Shown in pieces: positions 56,610 through 64,000 of a stretch of 64,000 nt of DNA. The notes beneath the pieces are model-generated. The model was not told where the DNA came from. It saw nothing but the letters and a program-made list of their open reading frames with translations, and did not search any database. Where the stretch lies: contig NZ_AZGK01000006.1 of the NCBI RefSeq assembly GCF_001435315.1, positions 62,001 through 126,000 on the forward strand. Reading direction: 5' to 3'. The DNA is from Lentilactobacillus parabuchneri DSM 5707 = NBRC 107865. Its GTDB lineage: Bacteria > Bacillota > Bacilli > Lactobacillales > Lactobacillaceae. The stretch's first letter is position 1. The number at the start of each line of letters is the position of its first letter. Both the position numbers and the translations under genes were made by a program.

Positions 56610-57242
56610 CTATCGGTAAAGCTGAAGGGCCCTGCCGTTTAGCGGCTGAATGTCTCGGTTATCCTTACCAAAATGTTCTCTAAACCAGCCGACTTGTTCG
56701 GCGTTTAGAGTAAATTCCGGATTTGTGATTACCAGCCATTCGACCCCTTCGGTCAGCGGTGGTGTCGTCAGCGAACCCAGATAGTGGATCCCCACCGGAT
56801 ACCAGGGCGCCCAATCGCCGATACTCAATTCAATCGGCTCGGTCGTACCAGCCTCATAGTTGTCGATGATTTGTTGAAACTTGGGATTTCGCGTTTCCCC
56901 TTCAGAAATCATCAACGCCACGACACACAACTGGCCAATCACATTTTGGTGAACCAAATGAATTTCCAGTGGGAAACGTTTGCCATCCACCACGTGTTCA
57001 GATGGCGAATGAAAATGTACTTGAACAAAATCAAACGTCCGGCCAAAAATCTCAGCGTTTCCAGTTCCCCGTAACCGGATGGTCGTACCGTCGTCAACTT
57101 CTTGATGTAATTTGTAGTCATCGAGCACGTGATACTGCATCTGAGTTTTAACAGCCTTTAGGTTATCTGTCTTAATTTCGATTGGTGACTGCAGCTCCCC
57201 GAAGCCGTTTGGCCAATCTTGTTGTTTTGCGTAATCAAGCAT
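56610..57242 (-). CDS. cah: alpha-carbonic anhydrase
   Basis: A 210-residue zinc enzyme interconverting CO2 and bicarbonate. The zinc ligands are the two His in VQVHFHSPSEH and the His in EIHLVHQN; QSPIEI near the N-terminus and LGSLTTPPLTEGVEWLV later are family motifs. No signal peptide is seen, so it is probably cytoplasmic, unlike many bacterial alpha-type enzymes. It is monocistronic between two S-layer genes and unrelated to them. Bicarbonate supply for carboxylation reactions is the usual role in lactobacilli. Confidence 0.9.
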   Translation of the reverse strand: MLDYAKQQDWPNGFGELQSPIEIKTDNLKAVKTQMQYHVLDDYKLHQEVDDGTTIRLRGTGNAEIFGRTFDFVQVHFHSPSEHVVDGKRFPLEIHLVHQNVIGQLCVVALMISEGETRNPKFQQIIDNYEAGTTEPIELSIGDWAPWYPVGIHYLGSLTTPPLTEGVEWLVITNPEFTLNAEQVGWFREHFGKDNRDIQPLNGRALQLYR

Positions 57243-57287
57243 AGAATTGTTCCTCCCCCAATTGTATTCAGTCCCTATTTTACGCTA

Positions 57288-57370
57288 CTTGGAGACGACA
57301 AAAAAGCCACCATTTGAGGTGACTTTTTTGCTTGTGCAGTATGAGTCTAACCAAGTCTCGTCACACTGTC
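57288..57370 (-). repeat. hairpin-repeat locus 6: partial unit acting as terminator
   Basis: On the minus strand it starts ACAGTGTGACGAGACTTGG right after the stop of the S-layer gene and continues GTTAGACTC as in unit 1 of locus 4. The core is replaced by a terminator hairpin, AAAAAAGTCACC / GGTGGCTTTTTT, and it ends GTCGTCTCCAAGTAG. The family's constant 3' end is missing. Confidence 0.65.
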
Positions 57371-58960
57371 TTAATCATAAAAACTGTAGAACACATTAAC
57401 CGGCTGCCCAATCGTTCCGTTTGAAGCTGAGTTTGCAGTGTAATTAATCGTGTTCCAGACAACTTGAATCGAGCCGCCACCAGATGCTGGTACCACAAAT
57501 TCAGGGTACTTCGGTGATTGCAGGGTCAAGAGGCTTGGATTACTGCGGACGTAACTCATCAGCTGATCGCTGGTAAAGGTTGAACCCGTGGCTGCACTGC
57601 CATTAGTGAAGTTCAAGCCGGATGGTGCAACGTATTGCCCTTCAGCGGCCGTCTTGAAGCTGGCGTTTAGGCCTTTAAGATAAGATGGACCGTAGTTATC
57701 CTTATCATTTGTATAGGCCTTAGTCATCGCATTCAAAATCGTCTGTTGCTGTGCTTGGGTGAAGTTATTGAAATCACTGGCTGACAAGTAACCGGTTTGG
57801 TTACCGTCAGAATTTGGATTACTGTCCACAAAGTTGCCGCCAGCGTTAACAATTCCGTTATTTACCGCGGCCAAAGCATGCGTGCCGGCACTGTTGTTAT
57901 TAGTGTTGGTTGCGTATGGCGTGATTGTGCTGTAAGCCGTATTGACTGAGGTGCTGACAACTGGAATGTTAACTGAGCCCGTTCCAAATTGTGCAGCGGC
58001 TAATGCGGCCCGTTCAACCGTCGTCAACTGACTGCTGTCCAGCTTATAGCCAGTGTTGGCCAAGCCAGCGTTAATCTGGTTAAGGATGTCGTTTGCAGTT
58101 GCATCAGTCAACGTCCAGAGGCCGGATGTTTGTGAGTAGCTGCCTAAAGTCGTCCCTTTGGTTGCATTTTGAACCGCATAATCAACCGTCTTAACGGTCT
58201 TGCCGTTTTGGTCATTCAAATTAATTCGGATGGCGTTATCGGCTTGTTGGGTTTGAACGGGCGTCAAGCTGCTGAGCTTAATCCAGCCGTTGGCAACCGT
58301 ATTGGCTGGCGTGGTTGAAACAACGTGAACCCAAGTGTCATTGACACCTTCACGAGTTCGATAGCCACTTTGGTCAATCTTAAACGTTGCATTGGCGTAA
58401 GGCGTCGAATCCGTGATTGTCTTCCCAACTTTGTACTGGGTATATTGCGGTGCGTCCCAGGTTACGGAATCGTCACCAGTTCCCGGAGTGGTGATCTTGT
58501 ATGTTGTCAATTGTGGGTTAACGCCCATAACGGTTGATGTAAATGTCGTGTAAGGCGCAATCCCACCGGCAAAGTTACTGGTGCTCTTGCCACCGTAAAT
58601 CCAACCACGGAAGTTCTGATCAAATGAAACAACCTTATAGTAAACAGAACCGCGGTTCGTGGTTGCCACCCGGTATACCCGGAAATTGGCAGTCGAAACG
58701 TTGGCGTTGGCTAAATTGCTGACAGTCGATTTGGAAGCAACCACTCGAGCACCCCGCAACGTACCAGCCTTGTTGTATAGAGCATTGGTACCTGTCATGG
58801 TGACGTTTCGAGTCGTTGGATCGGAATTTAATACGGAATTCATGGTCACTTTAGCATAGGTTTTGGCGCTGGCAGTTTGTCCGGTTGCGACGCCGGCAGC
58901 TGACACAAGCCCCAAAGCGGCCATTGAGATAAATAATGACTTCTTTAAACTCATTTTCAT
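57371..58960 (-). CDS. S-layer protein, subfamily B paralogue 4
   Basis: A 529-residue exported protein. It has a signal peptide (QTASA), SH3-like repeat 1 ([41 protein letters not shown]) and repeat 2 with a one-residue insertion (GYRTREGVNDTWVHVVST). Only one NAIRINLNDQNGKTVKTVDY module is present, against two in the other subfamily B members, then a C-terminal domain beginning STITPYATNTNNN. ATG behind AGGAGGGG. A partial hairpin-repeat lies directly behind the stop codon. Confidence 0.85.
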   Translation of the reverse strand: MKMSLKKSLFISMAALGLVSAAGVATGQTASAKTYAKVTMNSVLNSDPTTRNVTMTGTNALYNKAGTLRGARVVASKSTVSNLANANVSTANFRVYRVATTNRGSVYYKVVSFDQNFRGWIYGGKSTSNFAGGIAPYTTFTSTVMGVNPQLTTYKITTPGTGDDSVTWDAPQYTQYKVGKTITDSTPYANATFKIDQSGYRTREGVNDTWVHVVSTTPANTVANGWIKLSSLTPVQTQQADNAIRINLNDQNGKTVKTVDYAVQNATKGTTLGSYSQTSGLWTLTDATANDILNQINAGLANTGYKLDSSQLTTVERAALAAAQFGTGSVNIPVVSTSVNTAYSTITPYATNTNNNSAGTHALAAVNNGIVNAGGNFVDSNPNSDGNQTGYLSASDFNNFTQAQQQTILNAMTKAYTNDKDNYGPSYLKGLNASFKTAAEGQYVAPSGLNFTNGSAATGSTFTSDQLMSYVRSNPSLLTLQSPKYPEFVVPASGGGSIQVVWNTINYTANSASNGTIGQPVNVFYSFYD

Positions 58961-59064
58961 AATACGATCCCCTCCTAATATGAAATCCTTTGTTACATCT
59001 TTATTCTAACGCTTACCCGTAGGTCCGTGTAGAATATGCCCTTTCGATCGTTCCAAAAGACCCC

Positions 59065-59100
59065 CGTTCCAGTGCAACCAGAGCGGGGATCAAACATGCG
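59065..59100 (-). terminator. terminator behind the S-layer fragment
   Basis: On the minus strand CCCCG-TC-GG and CC-CGGGG pair imperfectly, followed by TCTTTTGG, about 10 bases after the stop of the S-layer remnant. Confidence 0.5.
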
Positions 59101-59110
59101 AGATTAGTGA

Positions 59111-59288
59111 TTATTGGTTAGTAACGGTGCCAGTTGCAGTTAAGCCATCAAGCTTAATCCAGCCATTGGCAACAGTGTATGCAGGTTCAGTTGCAACGAT
59201 GTATACCCACGTGTCGCCTTCTTGGGTACGGGTTCCGATTCGGTCAAGACGGAATCGGGCAGGACCATAGTTACTTGTGTTATCATCT
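59111..59288 (-). pseudogene. S-layer SH3-repeat fragment (subfamily B-like)
   Basis: In a frame different from the overlapping amidohydrolase ORF, this stretch encodes NYGPARFRLDRIGTRTQEGD followed by TWVYIVATEPAYTVANGWIK and LDGLTATG before TAA (59111-59113). It corresponds to the end of SH3-like repeat 2 of the S-layer proteins (RTREGDQWVHI, ANGWILYSGL) and has no start of its own. It is a remnant joined to the 5' part of an amidohydrolase gene by recombination. Confidence 0.75.
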
Positions 59289-59811
59289 TAATGACTCTGG
59301 CACCGTTCTTCAGTGCTGTCCGGACCGCTTTACGCATTTCATCGGGTGAGTCAGTTAGATAAGCCATGTGCGGGCCGTCCCCGTGGCCACCAGTCATCGA
59401 CATTGCTTTGCCGGACGGTTGGAGTTCAGGCACGTGCTTGAGCACCCCTGCTGCCTGGAGCCGTTTTAATTTGATATCCGTGTCGTAGGCATCCCCACAC
59501 TCACGGACATAAGTCACCCCGGACTTGAGCAGTTGTCTTAAATGCTCCAGTGCGTAGAAGGCCGATTCAGCTTCCGAAGTATCAAAGCCGCCGTCAAATT
59601 TATCCGGATGCGACGTCAAATGTGAATGAACGTTGAACAATCCCGGCATCACGAAGCGGCCGTTGAGGTTGACTTCTTCGTCCGCGTTTGGTGTGTTGCC
59701 AGTCCCACGATCCACTAATTTGCCATCCTCAACAACAAACCAGGCATTGGCCTCATTCTCGGGGTTGCGGCCATCAAATAATGAAAAGTTATGAAATAGT
59801 GTTTTAGTCAT
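59140..59811 (-). pseudogene. truncated amidohydrolase fused to S-layer DNA
   Basis: About 180 residues are a normal amidohydrolase start: a beta domain, metal site MPGLFNVHSHLTSHP, GVTYVRECGDAYD, the loop MTGGHGDG and NGARVIKMI. A complete enzyme would have about 400 residues with further metal His/Asp sites. At about 59288 the homology stops and the frame runs on into S-layer DNA out of frame, ending after some 45 unrelated residues. The product lacks half the barrel and cannot be active. The ATG at 59811 follows GGAGGAAC and lies just behind oppA2, so it was the second gene of that unit. Confidence 0.8.
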
Positions 59812-59826
59812 CTTTAGTTCCTCCAA

Positions 59827-61425
59827 TTATTTCCAGTAAGCGTATTGATATTGTGCGTCTTGAATCAATGAATACTTGAGGCCACCGACCTTTTTGCTGA
59901 TCAAATTAGCTTGGGCTGGCTGATACAGTGGGACGTAATCCATGTTTTGAACCAACTGCTTGTCTGCTTCGGCCAATTTGTCATAGCGGGCCTGGCCACT
60001 CAAATCATTTGACTGGTTGAGCAATGTATCGAGCTTAGCGTCCTTCAAATGCGTGAAATTAACCTGGTTGCTTGATGCGGCCAGTCCGGTAAAGTCGGAT
60101 GAATCCAACCAGTTGGTGCTCCAGCCGGTCAGGTTCATGTCAAAGGTGCCGGCAAAATCGCGGGCGACGTGTTGGGCATGTGGAATGGACGTTACGGTGA
60201 CTTTCAGGCCGTCAAACGCTTTTTGGGCCGCTGCCTGTATGTATTCACCCACGTGCTTATCTTCATCGGTATCGTCAGTCAATAGGTTCAATGTGACATT
60301 TTTCTTGCCGGTTTCCTTCAGATAAGCCTTCCAATAAGTTTTCGCCTGGTCGACATTATATGGTAGCAAGTTGCCGACTTGTTCGGCCATATCCTTGCCA
60401 GTCGCCGGATCGGTTTGGTCATTTCGCGGCACAGCACTCAAGGCTGGCTTGGAGCCATCTTGAAGCACACTGTCCGTCAATGTTTTCCGGTTGATAACCA
60501 GTGACATCGCTTTTCTCAGGTTCATCGAATTGGTCTTTTCTCGCTTACTATTGAAGTAAAGGTAATTCAAGCGACCGGTCAAATGCGTGTGCATCTCCGG
60601 ATCATCCTTGTTTTGGCGGACATACTGGCCAGTGACAGAAGTGACATCGACCTTGCCACCCTTAAACAAGTTAACTGAGGTATTTTGATCCTTGGCAACG
60701 GTGACGTTCACCTTGGCAATCTTGACGCCTTTTGCGTTGTAATAGTAAGGGTTCTTGACGTAGTGCCAGGAAGAATTGCTGCCGGTCCAGCCAACTAATT
60801 TGTATGGGCCGTTATAAACCGACGTTTCGGCGTTGGTACCAAACTTCTTGCCGTATTTCTTCACGGCTGCCGCATTAACTGGTAAATACTTAGTCGCAAC
60901 CAAGCCGTTAAAGTATGGCACTGGCCGGCTCAATTGAATCTGAAGCTTATGGGCGTTCAGGGCTTTAACCCCCAGCTTGTCCGGTGAGAGCTTACCGGAT
61001 TGAACGCCGGCAAAATTCTTAAAACTATCGTAGATGCTGGCAAATTGCGCTTTGGTCTTCGGGTCAACTGTCCGTCTGAATGACGTGACAAAATCGTTGG
61101 CAGTCACTGGCTTGCCATTGCTCCACTTGGCGTCTTTTCTTAACGTAAACGTGTATGTCTTGCCGCCATTGGTGGGCTTAACGACTTTGGTTGCCATCCC
61201 TGCAACCAACTTGTTGTCGCCGTTATATTTATAGAGGCCTTCCATCGTCTGGTTAATCAGGCTCGCGCTGTTGGTGTCGTACGACGTGTTGGGATCAACG
61301 GTTGCCGGTTCGTCCGGTAAGGTGACGTTTAACGCCTTGTGGTGACTTGCTGAACTGCTGCCGCACGCAGATAGCGTGACGCTCATGAGTAGTGCCATTG
61401 ATAGTACAACTAATTTATGTTTCAT
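59827..61425 (-). CDS. oppA: oligopeptide ABC transporter substrate-binding lipoprotein (OppA family) 2, T-box controlled
   Basis: A 532-residue lipoprotein with lipobox LSAC (18-21). Family segments are NVTLPDEPATVDPNTSYDTNSASLINQTMEGLYKY, RKDAKWSNGKPVTANDFVTSFRR and MSLVINRKTL. It is a paralogue of the protein at 28574, with the same architecture but clearly diverged. The ATG follows AGGAGG. It stands behind a second T-box with a probable Ile specifier and has no permease or ATPase gene nearby. The next gene of the unit is the broken amidohydrolase. Confidence 0.9.
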   Translation of the reverse strand: MKHKLVVLSMALLMSVTLSACGSSSASHHKALNVTLPDEPATVDPNTSYDTNSASLINQTMEGLYKYNGDNKLVAGMATKVVKPTNGGKTYTFTLRKDAKWSNGKPVTANDFVTSFRRTVDPKTKAQFASIYDSFKNFAGVQSGKLSPDKLGVKALNAHKLQIQLSRPVPYFNGLVATKYLPVNAAAVKKYGKKFGTNAETSVYNGPYKLVGWTGSNSSWHYVKNPYYYNAKGVKIAKVNVTVAKDQNTSVNLFKGGKVDVTSVTGQYVRQNKDDPEMHTHLTGRLNYLYFNSKREKTNSMNLRKAMSLVINRKTLTDSVLQDGSKPALSAVPRNDQTDPATGKDMAEQVGNLLPYNVDQAKTYWKAYLKETGKKNVTLNLLTDDTDEDKHVGEYIQAAAQKAFDGLKVTVTSIPHAQHVARDFAGTFDMNLTGWSTNWLDSSDFTGLAASSNQVNFTHLKDAKLDTLLNQSNDLSGQARYDKLAEADKQLVQNMDYVPLYQPAQANLISKKVGGLKYSLIQDAQYQYAYWK

Positions 61426-61493
61426 ATTAAAAGCCTCCTAGTTTAAGTTAAGAATTGATGAGAAATCCTGCTGACGGCCGTGCCGATGACAAC

Positions 61494-61830
61494 TAAAAAA
61501 GCGCCTTTTTCGAAGAGTTATTCTTCGAAAAGGGCGCTTTTGCGCGGTACCACCTTTGTTTGCTTAAACAAGCCTCATACAAACGGCAACATGTCCTAGA
61601 CACGTCATCCGCCTGGCTAGGATCCAGGGGAAAAACGCGTCATGTTGCGATTTGCCGCATTCTTAACGGTTGCGTACCGGTGATTGCTTACTACATTCAG
61701 CCCACAGCTCAGAAGTGATTTTCACAATCATCCCTTCGTCCCCGCTCTCACTGATCCGGGTTCGCTTTACGAAATAGATAGTTGCTACTTTCTTCGTCAA
61801 CACTTTTGAATTTCTCATCTTTTCTTAATG
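61494..61830 (-). promoter_or_regulatory. T-box riboswitch 2, probable Ile specifier (ATC)
   Basis: The leader of oppA2. The T-box AGGTGGTACCGCG (61543-61554 core) is followed by a very strong terminator (61494-61540, AAAGCGCC.TTTTCGAAGA stem). Stem I shows GACGAAG, AAGTAGC and TGTGAAAATCACTTCTGAGC. In the same alignment as T-box 1 the specifier is ATC (61717-61719), followed by A. TGGT again needs a tRNA with discriminator A, as tRNA-Ile has, whereas the alternative AAT (Asn) would pair with G73. The T-box call is firm and the codon inferred. Confidence 0.88.
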
Positions 61831-61836
61831 ATTATT

Positions 61837-61866
61837 ACAATACTCCTCATAATAGGGTGCTGTCAA
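61837..61866 (-). promoter_or_regulatory. promoter of the T-box 2 transcript
   Basis: TTGACA, 18 bases, TATTGT on the minus strand. Confidence 0.5.
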
Positions 61867-62009
61867 CAACCAAATAAAAATTCGCTGAATTGATTTCACT
61901 ACCAACAACCAGCTAGGAAAAAATTTTATGTACAGCCACTGACAAAGCCAGCGGCCGAGCGGGTTGATAATGCTTGAATCAGCCTCGCCGAGATGGAGAA
62001 ATGGGGGTG

Positions 62010-62114
62010 ATGCCAATGCTTATTATATTCGGTGAGGTAAGACCAACCTGCCAGTATCGAGATTATAGCACGGTTGATGGAAACGGTGTCAACCAAACAA
62101 CTTTATCAAAATAA
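62010..62114 (+). CDS. possible 34-codon ORF, toxin-like remnant (doubtful)
   Basis: The peptide starts MPMLIIFGEVRP and then loses any apolar character. GGGGG lies close upstream and a second ATG (62016) is at good spacing. The start recalls short holin-like type I toxins of lactobacilli, and a hairpin with GGTTGAT / ATCAGCC arms lies just before (about 61957-61985). The ORF is probably decayed or not translated. The rest of 61867-62226 shows an imperfect minus-strand hairpin near 62115-62155 and no other gene. Confidence 0.2.
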   Translation: MPMLIIFGEVRPTCQYRDYSTVDGNGVNQTTLSK

Positions 62115-62226
62115 AAGCCAAGCGATTCTCCCATCTCTTGGGAAAACGGCTTGCAAGTTAAGTAAATGATTAACCGTGCAGTTAGAAAGCTCAGTTATCT
62201 AAAAAATATATCTTTATACTATTTAT

Positions 62227-63387
62227 CTATTCAATCACGTGGCTCGTTGGCATGTAAATCGGTTCGCGCTTCATCGCCCGATCGATTGCTTCTTCAATTG
62301 CCAACGGACTATTCGTGTTCGTTGTTGCGACAAATTTATTCATGTCGCGGGCGTTGGAAATTGCTTTATTAGCGGTATTGTGGCTGACTGAATTTAACAT
62401 CACAATCACAATATCGGCGTGTTTAACGGCCGTCAGGAGATTACCTTCCATCCCCTTGCCCGACACTTTTTCATCATACATTAATAATTCTTTACCATGA
62501 TGCGCATCAATCACTTCTTGAGCCACCGAACGATGACTTCCGTAACCACACATGAGGACTTTTTTATTCGTTAAATCATAGTCCATGTTCGGCTGGAACG
62601 CCTTCACCTTGGTATCGCCCTTTTCAACGTACGCTGAATGCGGCTTGGTGATGGTGTCGTCTGTTTCGGGCTCATCGGTATCATATTTCCAGGTGACGCG
62701 GGCTTCATTAGATTCGTTTGACGTGTAATAGGCCAATTCGATTAGATCACCCTCGCTCACGTGGTTTCGCCGAACGTCATCTTCGTCCAGCTTAATCGTG
62801 GTGGGTTCGCCATGCATTAATAGTGGTTCATGATTATAATCATACTTTGCGACTAAAGTACCGTCTTCTGCGCTTTCAACAATCGCCTTTTCTCTAACAA
62901 TATTAGGTTCCGGGTCAGCACTGACATCGACGATCGTCACTTGCGGTAATCTGCCAGTATAGTTTTTGTAGTTCGCTGGATCCGGATTCAAAACAGCCAT
63001 ATCGCCGCCATGAATGCCTAACTTGCGGACCATTGATTCAGAATAATACTGCGGTCCGATCGACGCCCCGATTAATTTTCGTTCAACCTTATATTTGTTC
63101 TGCGGTCGGCTGGCTTTTTTACTGGTAGGACGGGCCTTGGTTGAAATAACTTTGAATAACTCTTCAGCAGGTTTGGATTCTTCAGCTGGCTTTGGTACTT
63201 CTTCAGAAGCCGGTTGAGTCTGCTTACTCACTTCGGGTGTCGACGTTTCATCATCGGCGCTCAACTCGTGGGCGTATTTACTAATTGTTTCAATTGCCTT
63301 GGTTGCTAACTCAAAATTATCGTCGTTAACGTGTTTTAAAATGTTCTCAATATCTGCACAATAAGTGTTTGATTTTAATTTACTCAT
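62227..63387 (-). CDS. DUF2325 domain protein
   Basis: A 386-residue cytosolic protein. The first 60 residues are helical, then comes a Pro/Glu/Ser/Lys-rich linker (about 48-100), a beta-rich middle (about 105-265, with GPQYYSESMVRKLGIHGGDMAVLNP) and the C-terminal DUF2325 domain (about 280-386: KVLMCGYGSHRSVAQEVIDAHHGKEL, VIVMLNSVSHNTANKAISNARDMNKFVATTNTNSP). The Rossmann-like DUF2325 is widespread in Firmicutes, sometimes next to defence or repair genes, with no settled function. ATG behind AAGGAGAATG. No partner gene is adjacent. Confidence 0.75.
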   Translation of the reverse strand: MSKLKSNTYCADIENILKHVNDDNFELATKAIETISKYAHELSADDETSTPEVSKQTQPASEEVPKPAEESKPAEELFKVISTKARPTSKKASRPQNKYKVERKLIGASIGPQYYSESMVRKLGIHGGDMAVLNPDPANYKNYTGRLPQVTIVDVSADPEPNIVREKAIVESAEDGTLVAKYDYNHEPLLMHGEPTTIKLDEDDVRRNHVSEGDLIELAYYTSNESNEARVTWKYDTDEPETDDTITKPHSAYVEKGDTKVKAFQPNMDYDLTNKKVLMCGYGSHRSVAQEVIDAHHGKELLMYDEKVSGKGMEGNLLTAVKHADIVIVMLNSVSHNTANKAISNARDMNKFVATTNTNSPLAIEEAIDRAMKREPIYMPTSHVIE

Positions 63388-63553
63388 CGCATTCTCCTTA
63401 TGTTCCTAGGTTTGTAATGCGCATTCTGACTGCAACATGCTGATCATCTCCTTTGCTAATAGGTTACCACGTGTCGAGAAAAATGGAATGGTTTTGACTA
63501 AAATTTCTTGTCTGGGAATTGTAGACATGCCGAAATGTGTCGATTTCCGTAGC

Positions 63554-63582
63554 AAAAAAGCTAACCAATAATGGCTAGCTTC
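63554..63582 (-). terminator. terminator of the edge gene
   Basis: On the minus strand GCTA-CCAA-type stem (GCTAGCCATTATTGGTTAGC) followed by TTTTTT, 17 bases after the stop. Confidence 0.7.
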
Positions 63583-63598
63583 ATGAGTCTGACACTTA

Positions 63599-64000
63599 TT
63601 AATTTTGACGGGTCTTAAATCCATCCCCGTACGCCAGCAGATAAACGGTTCGTTCGCTGACCCCCGGAGCCACTTGGGTATCGATTCGTAAGTTCGCGAT
63701 TCCGTTTAAATTCAAACTAACCGCCGTACTATACAACTTTTCAATCAGCTTCTCCGTAACAACTTTTAGACCGTCACCCGGATTGCCGACGGCTTCGGCA
63801 TAGACCGCGCTGGCCAGCGCCCCGTCAGCCGGAATCGAACCCGTTGAAATGACAACTTGCTCAGCCAATTGGCGTTCCTCAGCGCTGATGTCTAATCCCG
63901 CCAATACGTCGGTAAACTGGCCGCTGTGTTTTAACAGCGGCTTTTTGTCGGCATCGGTCAGCTTGGTTCCACATTTCAAGCAAAAATTGGCATTGGCATC
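63599..64000 (-). CDS. zinc-ribbon protein, 5' end outside the window
   Basis: The frame is open to the window edge, so the start is not visible. The first visible residues NANFCLKCGTKLTDADKKP form the second half of a zinc ribbon (CxxCG). The remaining part, about 110 residues, has ISTGSIPADGALASAVYAEAVG and NLRIDTQVAPGVSERTVYLLAYGDGF. This recalls the YbjQ/UPF0145 type of small putative heavy-metal-binding domain, but the likeness is weak. A terminator follows the stop. Confidence 0.6.
   Translation of the reverse strand, partial: DANANFCLKCGTKLTDADKKPLLKHSGQFTDVLAGLDISAEERQLAEQVVISTGSIPADGALASAVYAEAVGNPGDGLKVVTEKLIEKLYSTAVSLNLNGIANLRIDTQVAPGVSERTVYLLAYGDGFKTRQN

Noticed and set aside
61825-62016. 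A 63-codon minus-strand ORF with Trp-rich apolar sequence
   Set aside because: It overlaps the promoter of the T-box leader and has no ribosome site.
63406-63624. A 72-codon minus-strand ORF
   Set aside because: It runs through the terminator of the edge gene and ends in the ribosome-site region of the DUF2325 gene.

Overview
The window looks like a chromosomal segment of a low-GC lactic acid bacterium of the former genus Lactobacillus, most likely a heterofermentative Lentilactobacillus of the buchneri group. This is an inference. It rests on seven S-layer proteins of the SlpB/SlpH type, T-box leaders on peptide-binding lipoproteins, an IMP dehydrogenase without CBS domains, frequent TTG starts with strong Shine-Dalgarno sequences, and a rsmG-parA-parB block of the kind usually found near the replication origin.

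Layout. 1-11 kb: purine permease, YagU-like protein, cold-shock protein, DNA glycosylase, sugar acetyltransferase, YjeM-type amino acid permease, phosphoglycerate mutase, AI-2E-type transporter, TPR membrane protein, YueI-like protein and AzlCD exporter. 11-22 kb: D,D-carboxypeptidase with a VanRS-like two-component system, oleate hydratase with a small His-rich protein, pncB next to its probable regulator NrtR, a matrixin-type protease and guaB. 22-27 kb: DUF1129, ychF, DUF951, parB, parA and rsmG. 27-31 kb: a peptide import and hydrolysis unit (oppA-pepT) behind a T-box. 31-35.5 kb: a nucleoside operon (hydrolase, nucleobase permease, CNT transporter, a degenerate phosphopentomutase homologue) with a cre site at its promoter. 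35.5-37 kb: no protein gene, but a tandem array of hairpin repeats and a candidate ~730-nt structured RNA. 37-59 kb: a cell-surface region with a Ser/Asp-rich surface protein, a broken SGNH hydrolase, NlpC/P60 and C39 peptidases, seven S-layer paralogues, a secreted nuclease, tenA behind a TPP riboswitch and an alpha-carbonic anhydrase. 59-64 kb: an amidohydrolase gene fused to an S-layer fragment, a second oppA behind a second T-box, a DUF2325 gene and a partial gene at the edge.

The unusual content is mostly non-coding. (1) A family of hairpin repeats with constant ends and variable but self-complementary stems occurs at six loci, often directly behind stop codons. (2) Three copies of a multi-hairpin element, each ending in a terminator, lie between the S-layer genes; their stems change while two loops stay constant. 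(3) A minus-strand transcription unit at 36.1-36.9 kb has a promoter, cre site, long-range closing stem and terminator but no ORF. (4) The two T-box leaders appear to read different amino acids, Met and Ile. Protein-level oddities are the phosphopentomutase homologue that has lost its catalytic residues, the amidohydrolase/S-layer chimera and the amber stop in the SGNH hydrolase. Assignments come from reading the sequence only; no database search was run.
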